Source: Bacteroidaceae bacterium
Lineage (GTDB): Bacteria > Bacteroidota > Bacteroidia > Bacteroidales > Bacteroidaceae
Assembly: GCA_016280445.1 (NCBI GenBank)
Contig: JAEEGS010000021.1
Coordinates: 1-48,578 of the forward strand
Reading direction: 5' to 3'
DNA length: 48,578 nucleotides
Numbering within the stretch: the first letter of the stretch is position 1; the number at the start of each line of letters is the position of its first letter. Below, in pieces: positions 32,347-41,463 of this stretch. The position numbers were made by a program, and so were the translations under genes. A model generated the notes under the pieces. The model did not search any database and was not told the DNA's origin. It was given only the letters and a program-made list of their open reading frames with translations.

Positions 32347-32825
32347 TACTTTACCACGGTTCTGACATCGCGATAGACAAGATTGACCTAAGCAAATGTA
32401 ACCCAAACAAAGACTTTGGTCAAGGGTTTTATTTGACCGACTTGAAACAACAAGCCCAAGATATGGCTATACGTCGAACCAGAATGACTGGACAGGGAGC
32501 ACCCACCATCTCCATGTTTGAGTTTGACGAAGCAGTGCTCAAAGAGAATACGCTCAATATAAAAGTTTTCCCCTCTGTATCAGTGGAATGGGCACAATTT
32601 GTGCTGAACAATCGTGACATACAACGAGCAGGGTTTTCACACAACTACGATATAGTCGTTGGCCCCGTTGCGGATGACACTGTAGCGTTCCAACTTCGCC
32701 GTTATCTTTTAGGCGTCATATCTTTAGAGAATTTAGTGAAAGAATTGACATACAAAAAACTAAGCAACCAGTATTTTTTCGGCACAGAAAAGGCCATCTC
32801 AAAACTTCGACGGACACATGAATAA
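32343..32825 (+). CDS. DUF3990 protein (ADP-ribosyltransferase-like toxin)
   Basis: A 160-residue protein with the DUF3990 hallmarks of an ADP-ribosyltransferase fold: LYHGSDIAIDKIDLSKCNPN, the glycine turn DFGQGFYLTDLKQQAQ (NAD binding), SVEWAQFVLNNRD, and NYDIVVGPVADDTVAFQLRR toward the C terminus. Modification of a host target with NAD is inferred from the fold. I take the ATG at 32343, overlapping the DUF3791 stop. The in-frame ATG at 32256 would add unrelated residues inside DUF3791. The last eight bases overlap the third gene. The DNA is AT-richer than the glyA region. Confidence 0.86.
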   Translation: MILYHGSDIAIDKIDLSKCNPNKDFGQGFYLTDLKQQAQDMAIRRTRMTGQGAPTISMFEFDEAVLKENTLNIKVFPSVSVEWAQFVLNNRDIQRAGFSHNYDIVVGPVADDTVAFQLRRYLLGVISLENLVKELTYKKLSNQYFFGTEKAISKLRRTHE

Positions 32826-33039
32826 CGAACAGAAATTCCTGATTGACTGTATTATAGATGACATTGCCAATTACTTGATTGAAGACCGAGGCATATCCAT
32901 CATGGAAGCTTTGGACATCATCTACAACTCTCAATTCTATGACAAACTCACAGATTTGGAGACAGGTCTATATTACCAAAGTTCGGGGTACAACTATGAG
33001 TTTCTGAAACATGAGTTGAAGTATGGGAAGATTGCGTAG
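32818..33039 (+). CDS. Third gene of the DUF3990 operon, small helical protein
   Basis: A 73-residue acidic protein: LIDCIIDDIANYLIEDRGIS, MEALDIIYNSQFYDKLTD, ETGLYYQSSGYNYEFLKHEL. Proteins of this kind are common directly behind DUF3990 genes in Bacteroidales and may be the real neutralising partner or a second antitoxin. It overlaps the DUF3990 gene by eight bases, so it is cotranslated with it. Its function is not established. Confidence 0.78.
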   Translation: MNNEQKFLIDCIIDDIANYLIEDRGISIMEALDIIYNSQFYDKLTDLETGLYYQSSGYNYEFLKHELKYGKIA

Positions 33040-33096
33040 CCAACTGCACATGACTTTACAAGAACACTATAAGCAAATTGCGATTATCACACCCTC

Positions 33097-33762
33097 CTAT
33101 TTGTAAATAAAGTATGTGCCGCCATCACTTTGTGCGTATTTCTTGAGTAGGGTTTGGATGTATTCGGCATTCTCTCGGACACGCTGCTCGTTGCCGTCGT
33201 AGCCATTGATGAGCACCAACAGATGGCGGGTTTCGAGGGACATCTTGGTGCGTTCATTATCGCTGGTCGGGGTGCCGACTCCTCCTAAAGAATCACGATA
33301 CACAGGCAGCCCCTGGATGTTAATCATGCCACGACCGATGCCTTCGTAGGGTTCGCCTTCACGACCGATGCCCAGGGCGAGCGTGTCGCCCACAAACTTG
33401 GCGGCATCAAAGCCACCGATGCTGTAGCCGAAGGCTATCGAGGCCAGATTGACCAAATCGACCAGCGTGTCGCGCTGATACAGTTCCTTTCCCTGCAACA
33501 TCCGACGTATCAGCGCCTCTGAAGCGGGGCGGTATCTTGAGGGGTCTTTACCGCAAGCACGATACACTTTTCTCGTTGCAGAGATGCTGGTCAGTTCCTT
33601 GAGCGATTCTGTGGTCAATGTGCCACGAAACTTTGCTGCAAGTGTCTCGATTTCTGCCCATAAGGCTTCGTTGTACGGAGTGTTGACGACCTCCGCCTCC
33701 AAGCATGCCCCAACAAATTCGGGACATATCTGTTCTATCTCATTGGATACTATTACTTTCAT
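33097..33762 (-). CDS. B3/B4 tRNA-binding domain protein
   Basis: A 221-residue protein consisting of one B3/4 domain, the fold that forms the editing site of PheT. Marks: TSISATRKVYRACGKDPSRYRP, shortened here to the core ACGKDPSRYRPASEAL; LVDLVNLASIAFGYSIGGFD; GRGMINIQGLPVYRD; and NERTKMSLETRHLLVLINGY. Free-standing members are thought to edit or hydrolyse mischarged tRNA or related amino acid adducts. The substrate is unknown. The promoter TACTTTTG is at 33811-33818. The full PheT is also in this window. Confidence 0.87.
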   Translation of the reverse strand: MKVIVSNEIEQICPEFVGACLEAEVVNTPYNEALWAEIETLAAKFRGTLTTESLKELTSISATRKVYRACGKDPSRYRPASEALIRRMLQGKELYQRDTLVDLVNLASIAFGYSIGGFDAAKFVGDTLALGIGREGEPYEGIGRGMINIQGLPVYRDSLGGVGTPTSDNERTKMSLETRHLLVLINGYDGNEQRVRENAEYIQTLLKKYAQSDGGTYFIYK

Positions 33763-33810
33763 TTGCTATGCTATGAACACCGTTTTTAGTTACCTATCGC
33801 TATTTTGCCA

Positions 33811-33839
33811 CAAAAGTACAAAAATTCCATCAAAAACAA
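33811..33839 (-). promoter_or_regulatory. Promoter of the B3/B4 gene
   Basis: Minus-strand TACTTTTG (33811-33818), with a TTG 18 bp upstream (33837-33839). Confidence 0.6.
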
Positions 33840-33919
33840 TCCTTCCTCGAACTTTTTCATTCTTTTACTCCCAAAACTCATCTATTCTGCTGCAGAATTA
33901 TCTGAATATTTCTTAATAG

Positions 33920-33951
33920 TTTGCCCATATCAGGATTTCTTCGTACTTTTG
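33920..33951 (+). promoter_or_regulatory. Promoter of glyA
   Basis: TTTG (33920-33923), 20 bp, TACTTTTG (33944-33951), 48 bp before the ATG. Confidence 0.8.
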
Positions 33952-33999
33952 CATGCTTTTTAAGGTAAAAACAAAAATCATCAACACATATTACAAAAA

Positions 34000-35280
34000 A
34001 TGGAAAGAGACAACGTTATTTTCTCTCTCATTGAGAAAGAGCATCAGCGTCAGCTGAAAGGTATTGAATTGATTGCATCGGAGAACTTCGTGAGCGACCA
34101 GGTGATGGAAGCCATGGGCAGTTACTGCACGAACAAGTATGCCGAGGGTTATCCTGGTCATCGCTACTATGGCGGATGCCAAGTGGTGGACGAGATTGAG
34201 CAACTCGCCATCGACCGCGCTTGCCAACTCTTCGGTGCTGAATTTGCCAACGTGCAGCCTCACTCTGGTGCTCAGGCAAACGCTGCCGTGCTGTTAGCCG
34301 TGCTGAAGCCAGGTGACGTGTTCATGGGTCTTAACCTCGATCACGGTGGTCACCTTTCTCACGGTTCATTGGTGAACACTTCTGGTATTCTCTATAAGCC
34401 TGTAGGCTACAACCTCAACAAGGAGACAGGTCGTGTGGATTACGACGAGATGGAGGCTTTGGCAAAGGAGCACAAACCAAAACTCATCATCGGTGGCGGT
34501 TCTGCCTACAGCCGCGAGTGGGATTATGCCCGCATGCGCAAGATTGCTGATGAGGTGGGTGCCCTCCTGATGATTGATATGGCTCACCCTGCCGGCCTCA
34601 TCGCTGCAGGTCTGCTGGAGAACCCTGTGAAGTATGCACACATCGTGACAACCACTACTCATAAGACCCTGCGCGGTCCTCGTGGCGGTCTCATCCTGCT
34701 GGGCAAGGACTTTGACAATCCTTGGGGCTACAAGACTCCGAAGGGTGTGGTGAAGAAGATGTCTCAGCTCATCAACTCGGCTGTGTTCCCAGGACAGCAA
34801 GGCGGTCCTCTGGAGCACGTGATTGCTGCGAAGGCTGTGGCTTTCGGCGAGGCTTTGAAGCCTGAGTTCAAGGAGTATCAGAAGCAGGTGAAGAAGAACG
34901 CTGCCGTGCTGGCCGACGAACTGACCAAGCGTGGTTTCGCCATCGTGAGCGGTGGCACCGACAACCACTCGATGCTGGTTGACCTCCGCACGAAGTACCC
35001 AGAACTGACAGGTAAGGTGGCTGAGAATGCACTCGTGGCTGCCGACATCACCATCAACAAGAACATGGTGCCGTTCGACACTCGTTCTGCTTTCCAGACT
35101 TCCGGTTTCCGTCTTGGCACTCCTGCCATCACCACCCGTGGTGCAAAGGAAGACCTCATGGTGAAGATTGCCGCATGGATTGAGGAAGTGCTGAACGACC
35201 CAGAAAACGAGGCTGTCATCGCAAAGGTACGTGGCGAGGTGAACGAGACCATGAAGAACTACCCACTCTTTGCATGGTGA
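34000..35280 (+). CDS. glyA: Serine hydroxymethyltransferase
   Basis: A PLP enzyme converting serine and THF to glycine and 5,10-methylene-THF, the main one-carbon source and the substrate of FolD encoded earlier. It has 426 residues. Marks: [10 protein letters not shown] (N terminus), [39 protein letters not shown], and the PLP lysine in [14 protein letters not shown] (Lys222). Codon use is that of a highly expressed gene (GGT, CGT and AAG rich). The promoter is at 33920-33951. A weak GC hairpin follows at 35284-35298. Confidence 0.98.
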   Translation: MERDNVIFSLIEKEHQRQLKGIELIASENFVSDQVMEAMGSYCTNKYAEGYPGHRYYGGCQVVDEIEQLAIDRACQLFGAEFANVQPHSGAQANAAVLLAVLKPGDVFMGLNLDHGGHLSHGSLVNTSGILYKPVGYNLNKETGRVDYDEMEALAKEHKPKLIIGGGSAYSREWDYARMRKIADEVGALLMIDMAHPAGLIAAGLLENPVKYAHIVTTTTHKTLRGPRGGLILLGKDFDNPWGYKTPKGVVKKMSQLINSAVFPGQQGGPLEHVIAAKAVAFGEALKPEFKEYQKQVKKNAAVLADELTKRGFAIVSGGTDNHSMLVDLRTKYPELTGKVAENALVAADITINKNMVPFDTRSAFQTSGFRLGTPAITTRGAKEDLMVKIAAWIEEVLNDPENEAVIAKVRGEVNETMKNYPLFAW

Positions 35281-35283
35281 TCA

Positions 35284-35302
35284 GCCCACGCGCTGGGCGA
35301 TT
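35284..35302 (+). terminator. Possible weak terminator after glyA
   Basis: GCCCA / TGGGC with a CGCGC loop is followed by GATTTT. The stem is short and the T run poor. Confidence 0.4.
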
Positions 35303-35363
35303 TTCACCATTCGGCCAGTAAGCCTGCGGGAAAAATTGTACATTGCAAATCGTCAAATTGTAA

Positions 35364-36410
35364 ATGACTAAGTCTCCCCTTTTAGGTATGACATTGGAAG
35401 AGTTGCAGGACGTGTGCCTGCAACTCTCCATGCCTAAATTCACCGCCAAGCAAATGGCGCAGTGGATTTATGGCAAGCATGTGCACAGCATCGACGAAAT
35501 GACCAACCTCTCAAAGGCCAACCGCGAGAAGTTGGACGCTTCGTTTTGTGTGGGGTGCATGCCTCCTGTCGAAACCTGCAAGAGCAAGGACGGCACAGTG
35601 AAGTACCTCTTCCCGACGGAAAGCGGGAAGTTTGTGGAGACAGTATACATCCCTGAGGGCGACCGTGCCACCCTGTGTGTGAGTTGCCAAGTGGGATGCA
35701 AGATGAACTGCCTGTTCTGTCAGACAGGCAAGCAGGGATGGCAAGGTGACTTGACGGTGACGGACATCCTCAACCAAATCTACACCGTCGACCAACTCAT
35801 GGCCGAAGAAGGCGGAACACCGCTGAGCAACATTGTCTTCATGGGACAGGGCGAACCGCTCGACAACTTCGACAACGTGCTGAAGGCAACGGAGATTCTG
35901 ACGGCCGAGTACGGTTGGGCATGGAGTCCCCGACGCATCACCATCTCGACGGTAGGACTGAAGAAGAACATGCGCCGATTGCTCGACGAAACCGAGTGCC
36001 ACATCGCCGTGTCGCTCCACTCGCCCATTCATGAGCAACGTCTGCAACTGATGCCTGCCGAAAAGCAGTTCCCTATTGCCGACCTCATCGAGATGTTGCG
36101 GGAATATGACTGGAGCCATCAACGACGCATCACGTTCGAGTACACGATGTTTGGCGGCACCAACGACTCACCGCTCCATGCCAAAGAACTGACCAAACTC
36201 CTGCGCGAACTCTTTTGTCGCGTGAACCTCATCCGCTGGCATCGGGTGCCCGATGTGCCACTCAACGAAGTGAAGATGGAGACGATGGAGCATTTCCGCG
36301 ACTATCTGAACAACCACGGCATCATCACCACCATCCGCGCATCGAGAGGACAAGACATCTGGGCAGCATGCGGACTTTTATCATCAAATCGTACAGTATA
36401 TGAAGTTTAG
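35364..36410 (+). CDS. rlmN: 23S rRNA A2503 / tRNA A37 C2-methyltransferase RlmN
   Basis: A radical-SAM enzyme that methylates C2 of A2503 in 23S rRNA and A37 in some tRNAs. The 4Fe-4S cluster motif is Cys112, Cys116 and Cys119 in VGCKMNCLFCQTG. FMGQGEPLDNFDNV and RRITISTVGL follow. The second essential cysteine is Cys336 in RGQDIWAACGLL. The length of 348 residues is normal. It begins 83 bp after glyA and overlaps the DUF4837 gene by 11 bp, heading the packed plus-strand series. The upstream AT-rich words (CAAATCGTCAAATTGTAAAT) resemble those before yebC. Confidence 0.97.
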   Translation: MTKSPLLGMTLEELQDVCLQLSMPKFTAKQMAQWIYGKHVHSIDEMTNLSKANREKLDASFCVGCMPPVETCKSKDGTVKYLFPTESGKFVETVYIPEGDRATLCVSCQVGCKMNCLFCQTGKQGWQGDLTVTDILNQIYTVDQLMAEEGGTPLSNIVFMGQGEPLDNFDNVLKATEILTAEYGWAWSPRRITISTVGLKKNMRRLLDETECHIAVSLHSPIHEQRLQLMPAEKQFPIADLIEMLREYDWSHQRRITFEYTMFGGTNDSPLHAKELTKLLRELFCRVNLIRWHRVPDVPLNEVKMETMEHFRDYLNNHGIITTIRASRGQDIWAACGLLSSNRTVYEV

Positions 36411-37434
36411 AATTATCGCCATATTTTTACTCGTCGCCTGCGTTTTCTCTGCATGCGATGAGCCGACAAAGAACGGACGCCGACGCAGAAGCGCCAGTTT
36501 GCTCACTCCTGTCTCCTCGGGCAATCCATACGAGGTGATGGTGGTGGCCGACGACAGCGTGTGGAATGGTTATGCAGGCAAAGCCATCCAAGCCATTCTC
36601 GACAAGCCACTGCGAGGACTTCCGCAAGATGAGCCTCAATTCCACAAGAGCCACATCACGGAAAAGCACTACGACAACATCACCAACCTGTTCCGCAACA
36701 TCTTCCGCATCGAGATTGGCAAGGAATACACCAAGGCGAAGATGATTGTGGAGAAGGACGTGCACTCCACTCCGCAGATGGTGATGACCCTGCATGCACC
36801 CAACCAGTTCGAAGCGTCTGTCTACATCACCGAACACACAAAGGGCATCGAGAGCCTCATCACCAGCGAAGAAATCAACCGCGAGGCCAACGACCTCTAC
36901 TTCGAGCACAACATGAAGTTTGCCAAGCAAGTGAAGGAAATGTTCGACTGCGAGTTCTACATTCCTGTGGACATCAAAAAGATGAAAGTGGGCGAAGACT
37001 TCATCTGGGCAAGCGACGACGGGCTTTCCTCCATCCAGAACATCTGCATCTACTCCCTGCCATACGTCAGCGAAAAGATGTTCACCAAGAAACCCTACAT
37101 CGCCCTGCGCGACACCATCATGAAACGCAACATCCCTGGAGGCAAACCTAATCAGTGGATGCAGACAAACCCCGAGTTTGTTTGGACAAAGAACATCAGC
37201 GTGAACGGTCAGTTTGCGATGGAAGCACGTGGTCTCTGGGAGATGCGTAACGACGCGATGGGCGGTCCCTTTATCAGCCACTCCCGAATCGACGAGAAGA
37301 ACGGACGCGTCATTGTGGTCGAAGGATTCGTCTATGCTCCCGATAAGATGAAACGTACCATGCTGCGACGACTCGAAGCAGCACTCTATACATTAGAAAC
37401 ACCTAAAGTTGAAGAAGAAAATGGAAAAGATTAA
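36400..37434 (+). CDS. DUF4837 family lipoprotein
   Basis: A 344-residue lipoprotein: signal MKFRIIAIFLLVACVFSA with Cys19, then an Arg-rich NGRRRRSAS and the DUF4837 body with SSGNPYEVMVVADDSVW, HKSHITEKHYDNITNLFRNI and GGKPNQWMQTNPEFVWTKNI. DUF4837 is a Bacteroidetes envelope family of unknown role. It is often found between rlmN and pdxA, as here. It overlaps both neighbours and is cotranscribed with them. Confidence 0.9.
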   Translation: MKFRIIAIFLLVACVFSACDEPTKNGRRRRSASLLTPVSSGNPYEVMVVADDSVWNGYAGKAIQAILDKPLRGLPQDEPQFHKSHITEKHYDNITNLFRNIFRIEIGKEYTKAKMIVEKDVHSTPQMVMTLHAPNQFEASVYITEHTKGIESLITSEEINREANDLYFEHNMKFAKQVKEMFDCEFYIPVDIKKMKVGEDFIWASDDGLSSIQNICIYSLPYVSEKMFTKKPYIALRDTIMKRNIPGGKPNQWMQTNPEFVWTKNISVNGQFAMEARGLWEMRNDAMGGPFISHSRIDEKNGRVIVVEGFVYAPDKMKRTMLRRLEAALYTLETPKVEEENGKD

Positions 37435-38506
37435 AATAGGTATCACACAAGGAGATATTAACGGTATTGGTTACGAACTGATACTCAACACTTTTGAAAC
37501 AGAGGAAATGGCGACCATCTGCACGCCTATCATCTATGGTTCCCCCAAAGTGGCCACCTACCACCGCAAAGCCCTGGGCAACCAAACCAGTTTTGTGGTC
37601 ATCGACGATGCTGAACAAGCCAAAGAAGGCATGGTCAGCATGATTAACTGCTTTGGCGAAGAGGAGCACAAGATAGAGTTTGGACAAGCTACCGAAAGTG
37701 CCGGACAGGCAGCACTCACCGCACTGGACAGGGCACTCGCCGACCTGAAAGAAGGCAAGATTGCCGCACTTGTCACCTCACCGCTCAACAACAGCACCAT
37801 CCGCATGGAGAATGGAGAACCCTTCACGGGACAAACGCGTTACATTGAACAAGTCGTCGGCGACGGTGCCAAAGCCCTCAAAATCTTCATCTCCGGTAAC
37901 CTCCGCATCGCATTGGCCACCGACAAGATGCCTGTGGCAGACATTCCTGCCAACGTCACAAAAGAGACCATTGCCGAACGGCTCGTCATCCTCCACAACA
38001 CGCTGAAGCGCGACTTCTTCATCGACAACCCACGCATTGCCGTGCTGGCGCTCAATCCGCAAGCCAACGGGAAGGAAGAGGCCGAAATCATCAGCCCCGT
38101 CATCGACGAACTCTTCAAGCGTGGCGTGCGTTGCATGGGTCCTTACGCTGCCGAAGAGTTCTTTGGCACAGGCAACCACACCCACTTCGATGGCATCCTC
38201 GCCATGTACTATGACCAAGGTGTTTCAGCCTTTAAGGCCCTGTCCCTCTACGAAGGCGTCAACTACACGGCAGGCCTGTCCGTTCTGCGCACAGCACCAG
38301 CCATCAATGTCAACTACAGCATTGCCGGCAAGAGCATGCTTGAAGATGAGCAGCCGTTCCGACAAGCCATCTACACCGCCATCGACGCTGTTCGGAACCG
38401 TGCCCGTTTCGAGAATGAGCATAAGAATCCGCTCAAGAAACAATATTTTGAGAAGCGTGACGACTCCGACAAACTGAAACTCGACCAAGAGACAGACGCG
38501 GATTGA
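37421..38506 (+). CDS. pdxA: 4-hydroxythreonine-4-phosphate dehydrogenase PdxA
   Basis: PdxA performs the NAD-dependent oxidation in the DXP-dependent pathway of pyridoxal phosphate synthesis. GlyA and other PLP enzymes use the product. Marks: KIGITQGDINGIGYELI at the start, VTSPLNNSTIRMENGEPFTG, AVLALNPQANGKEEAEI, and GNHTHFDGILAMYYDQGVSA with the metal-binding His/Asp region. The length is 361 residues from the Met at 37421; a start at 37409 is also possible. It overlaps the preceding lipoprotein gene, and its stop overlaps the next start. Confidence 0.95.
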   Translation: MEKIKIGITQGDINGIGYELILNTFETEEMATICTPIIYGSPKVATYHRKALGNQTSFVVIDDAEQAKEGMVSMINCFGEEEHKIEFGQATESAGQAALTALDRALADLKEGKIAALVTSPLNNSTIRMENGEPFTGQTRYIEQVVGDGAKALKIFISGNLRIALATDKMPVADIPANVTKETIAERLVILHNTLKRDFFIDNPRIAVLALNPQANGKEEAEIISPVIDELFKRGVRCMGPYAAEEFFGTGNHTHFDGILAMYYDQGVSAFKALSLYEGVNYTAGLSVLRTAPAINVNYSIAGKSMLEDEQPFRQAIYTAIDAVRNRARFENEHKNPLKKQYFEKRDDSDKLKLDQETDAD

Positions 38507-39564
38507 AGAACAAAACCCGAAACATCTTCTTCACCTTCGGACTCATCGCCGTCATCGTGATGCTGTTCACGTTCAAGGTGTCGTTTGCCCAACTCTGGGC
38601 AGACATCTGCCATGCTGGCTATTGGCTCATTGCCATCCTCGGGATTTGGATATTCCTCTACCTCATGAACGCATGGACGTGGCGCATCATCATACGCGGT
38701 TCAGGCCCCTGCCCCATTCCCTTCTGGAAAATTCTCAAACTCACCATCACCGGGTTTGCCCTCAACTATGCCACCCCTGCAGGGTTGATGGGTGGAGAGC
38801 CTTATAAAATCATGGAGTTGAAGCCCTACATCGGCACCCAACGAGCCACCTCCAGCGTGTTGCTCTTTGCCATGATGCACATCTTCTCCCACTTTTGGTT
38901 TTGGACCAGCAGCATTGCTGTCTATCTGGTGCTCGTCTGGTGCGGATTCCTTCCCCTCGACACCGGCATGGGCATCGTGCTCCTCTTCATGGCCGCCTTT
39001 TGTGGTGCGGGCATCTACCTTTTCATCCGCGGCTACAAGAACGGAATGGTGGTGAAACTCATTCGTTTTCTGAGTCATATTCCAGGGCTAAAGAACTGGT
39101 CAAGGAACTTTGCGGAAAATCATCACGAAGACTTGCAGAAGATTGACCGCCAAATCTCCGAACTCCAGTCGCAGAACAAGAAGAGTTTCTATGCCAGTTT
39201 TGCACTTGAATACATCGGGCGCGTCCTCCAGAGTTTTGAAATCTATTTCATGCTGCTGCTTTTCGAAGCAGGTACAGGCGGTGGGCTCAGTTTTGTGTAT
39301 GCCTTCCTGATATTGTCCTTCACCAGCCTCTTCGCCAATCTCCTTTTCTTCATGCCCCTCCAGTTGGGAGGCCGCGAAGGAGGTTTCGCCATGTCCGTGG
39401 CACAGATGGGCATGACTGCCGACATCGGCATGTTCGTCAGCATCATCTGCCGTGTCCGCGAACTCGTCTGGACAGCCATTGGGCTGCTCCTCATGAAAGT
39501 GGGCAATCATGTTCCCGTTCTTGAAACACCAGCAAATCAACCCCATCAATCAACGTCAGCATGA
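38503..39564 (+). CDS. Flippase-like membrane protein (lysylphosphatidylglycerol synthase TM family)
   Basis: A 353-residue inner-membrane protein with about eight helices, of the UPF0104 / LPG-synthase-TM / YbhN group. It shows FALNYATPAGLMGGEPYKIM (the family's AxPAxxGGE-type core), FSHFWFWTSSIAVYLVLVW, and LLFFMPLQLGGREGGFAMSV near the end. Many members move lipids or lipid-linked groups across the membrane. The start is a TTG at 38503 overlapping the pdxA stop (TTGA). There is no better ATG nearby. It is joined by a four-base ATGA overlap to the ATP-grasp gene, so the two likely work in one pathway. Confidence 0.85.
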   Translation: MKNKTRNIFFTFGLIAVIVMLFTFKVSFAQLWADICHAGYWLIAILGIWIFLYLMNAWTWRIIIRGSGPCPIPFWKILKLTITGFALNYATPAGLMGGEPYKIMELKPYIGTQRATSSVLLFAMMHIFSHFWFWTSSIAVYLVLVWCGFLPLDTGMGIVLLFMAAFCGAGIYLFIRGYKNGMVVKLIRFLSHIPGLKNWSRNFAENHHEDLQKIDRQISELQSQNKKSFYASFALEYIGRVLQSFEIYFMLLLFEAGTGGGLSFVYAFLILSFTSLFANLLFFMPLQLGGREGGFAMSVAQMGMTADIGMFVSIICRVRELVWTAIGLLLMKVGNHVPVLETPANQPHQSTSA

Positions 39565-40424
39565 GAATTCTAGGCATCAGCAGAGGTACAGAATATTCGC
39601 CCAACTTGGCAGGAAATGATGCCGCCATCTTCACGGCGGTGGCAGACGAACTGCGAGGCATGGGGCATATCGTTTCGTGCATCGGCGAAAACGAGATGGT
39701 GGGGTTCGACTATACACCCTACGAGCGTGTGGTGACAATGGCAAGGGATGTGTTCTCGCTGGTTATGCTGGAAAAGGAGACGGACACAGCAACGCAGCAG
39801 AAGTTCATCAACAGCATCAACGGCATCCTGACCTGCACGAACAAGGCGAAGGTGGCGACGCTGATGCTGGAAGAGGGCGTCCCTCAACCAGAGTTTCTGG
39901 TGGGCGAACACCGCAACGTGCTGTTCTGTTCGGCAGGGAGCAAAGATGAGATTGTCAAACCGCTGTGGCTGAAAAACTGTGAAGGCAGTGCCACAGTGGC
40001 TGAAGACACAGTGTTCTGTCCAACAAAGGAATCGTTCGACGCGGCTTTCAGACATCTGGAAGAACGGGATGTGTCGCTTTGGATGGTGCAGGAGCACCAA
40101 GAGGGCGACCTCGTGAAATTCTATGGTGTGGAAGGTACAGACTTTTTCCGATGGAACTATGCCAGCAAAGGACATTCCAAGTTCGGGCTAGAGGCCGTGA
40201 ATGGCAAGGAGAAGGGTTTTCCGTTCGATGCCCAACGCATCAAGCGGTATGCCGACATGGTGGCGAAACGGCTCCATGTACCCATCTACGGCGGCGATGT
40301 CATCATCGACGAGAAGGGAGGGTTCTGGTTCATCGACTTCAACGACTTTCCCAGTTTCTCCAGTTGTCGAGAGGAAGCGGCAAAAGCAATCGCTCAAAGA
40401 ATTGATCAATCGGATAACCTTTAG
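39561..40424 (+). CDS. ATP-grasp domain protein
   Basis: A 287-residue protein with an ATP-grasp core. The N-terminal ISRGTEYSPNLAGNDAAIF is a pre-ATP-grasp-like part. GILTCTNKAKVATLMLEEG, IVKPLWLKNCEGSATVA and WMVQEHQEGDLVKFYGVEG form the ATP-binding folds. GGDVIIDEKGGFWFIDFND carries the metal-binding Asp/Asn. ATP-grasp enzymes ligate a carboxylate to an amine or similar group through an acyl phosphate. The substrate here is unknown. It overlaps the flippase-like gene by four bases and precedes the CDP-alcohol transferase gene by 31 bp. Confidence 0.82.
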   Translation: MRILGISRGTEYSPNLAGNDAAIFTAVADELRGMGHIVSCIGENEMVGFDYTPYERVVTMARDVFSLVMLEKETDTATQQKFINSINGILTCTNKAKVATLMLEEGVPQPEFLVGEHRNVLFCSAGSKDEIVKPLWLKNCEGSATVAEDTVFCPTKESFDAAFRHLEERDVSLWMVQEHQEGDLVKFYGVEGTDFFRWNYASKGHSKFGLEAVNGKEKGFPFDAQRIKRYADMVAKRLHVPIYGGDVIIDEKGGFWFIDFNDFPSFSSCREEAAKAIAQRIDQSDNL

Positions 40425-40455
40425 TTCGGCATAGCCAATTGAAGAATCACAGACA

Positions 40456-41439
40456 ATGAATAAGGAACAATTACAACAGACTTTCAAATCGGGCGACACG
40501 GAAGAGTGGCTGGATGTGGTGTGGACACGCCCCATCGGCTACCAGTGGGCACGCCTGTTCAATTATTTTGATGTGCATCCCAACACGGTGACGGTGCTCT
40601 CCATCTTCATCGGGGTGGCGGCAGCCTATTTCTTCACTTTCGGCAGTTGGCGCATGGCAGGCACGGAAGGGCTCATCCTCAACATCGTGGGTGTGCTGCT
40701 GCTGGCATGGGCGAACTTCTACGACAGTGCTGACGGGCAACTGGCGCGCATGACGGGGAAGAAGACGCAGTTGGGACGCATCCTCGACGGTGCGGCAGGA
40801 GATGTGTGGTTCTCTTTCCTCTATCACTCGCTGTTCTTCCGCTTCTATCAGTACCACGATGCGGAGTTTGCATGGTTGGGCATCGAGAACAACGAACGCA
40901 ACACGCTCATCGCCGACAGCATCTTCTATGTGGCCATCTGGGTGTCGGGCATAGGCTTCCACGCCCGTCAGTGCGGACTTTCCGACTACTACCGCCAGAT
41001 TCACCTCTTCTTCCTGAATGGCAAGGCAGGTAGCGAACTGGACTCTTCCGTGCAACAAAAACAAATCTACAAGGAGACCCCCTGGAAGGGAAACGTCATC
41101 TACAAACTTTTCCTGCTCACCTACATCAACTACACGAAGGGACAGGAGAAGCAGACGCCCCAATTCCAGCGGCTCAAGCAGAAACTCAAGGAAAAGTATG
41201 GCACGACGGAAAACATTCCGCAGACGTTTCGGGATGAGTTCAGGAGACGGAGTTTGCCGATGATGAAGTGGGCCAACATCCTGACGTTCAACACCCGCGC
41301 CATCACCTTCTATGTGTCGTGTCTGCTCGACCTTCCGTGGCTCTATCTGGTGGTGGAGTTGACGCTATTGACCTGGCTCTACCTCTATATGCGCCACACG
41401 CATGAGAAGTTCTGCCGAGAGTTATCCAACCAATTATAA
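40456..41439 (+). CDS. CDP-alcohol phosphotransferase family membrane protein
   Basis: A 327-residue integral membrane enzyme of the CDP-alcohol phosphatidyltransferase superfamily, which joins a CDP-activated group to an alcohol. The signature D-x2-DG-x2-AR-x8-G-x3-D is present as DSADGQLAR (90-98), GRIL (107-110) and D111. The fourth Asp, normally three residues on, appears one residue later (Asp116 in DGAAGD). Hydrophobic segments lie at about 45-65 and 73-90 and in the C-terminal half. The extended loop around 190-270 is large for the family. Its position between ATP-grasp and HAD genes suggests a special phosphodiester headgroup, not a standard phospholipid. Confidence 0.85.
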   Translation: MNKEQLQQTFKSGDTEEWLDVVWTRPIGYQWARLFNYFDVHPNTVTVLSIFIGVAAAYFFTFGSWRMAGTEGLILNIVGVLLLAWANFYDSADGQLARMTGKKTQLGRILDGAAGDVWFSFLYHSLFFRFYQYHDAEFAWLGIENNERNTLIADSIFYVAIWVSGIGFHARQCGLSDYYRQIHLFFLNGKAGSELDSSVQQKQIYKETPWKGNVIYKLFLLTYINYTKGQEKQTPQFQRLKQKLKEKYGTTENIPQTFRDEFRRRSLPMMKWANILTFNTRAITFYVSCLLDLPWLYLVVELTLLTWLYLYMRHTHEKFCRELSNQL

Positions 41440-41463
41440 ACCATTTCACCTGCAAACAACATC

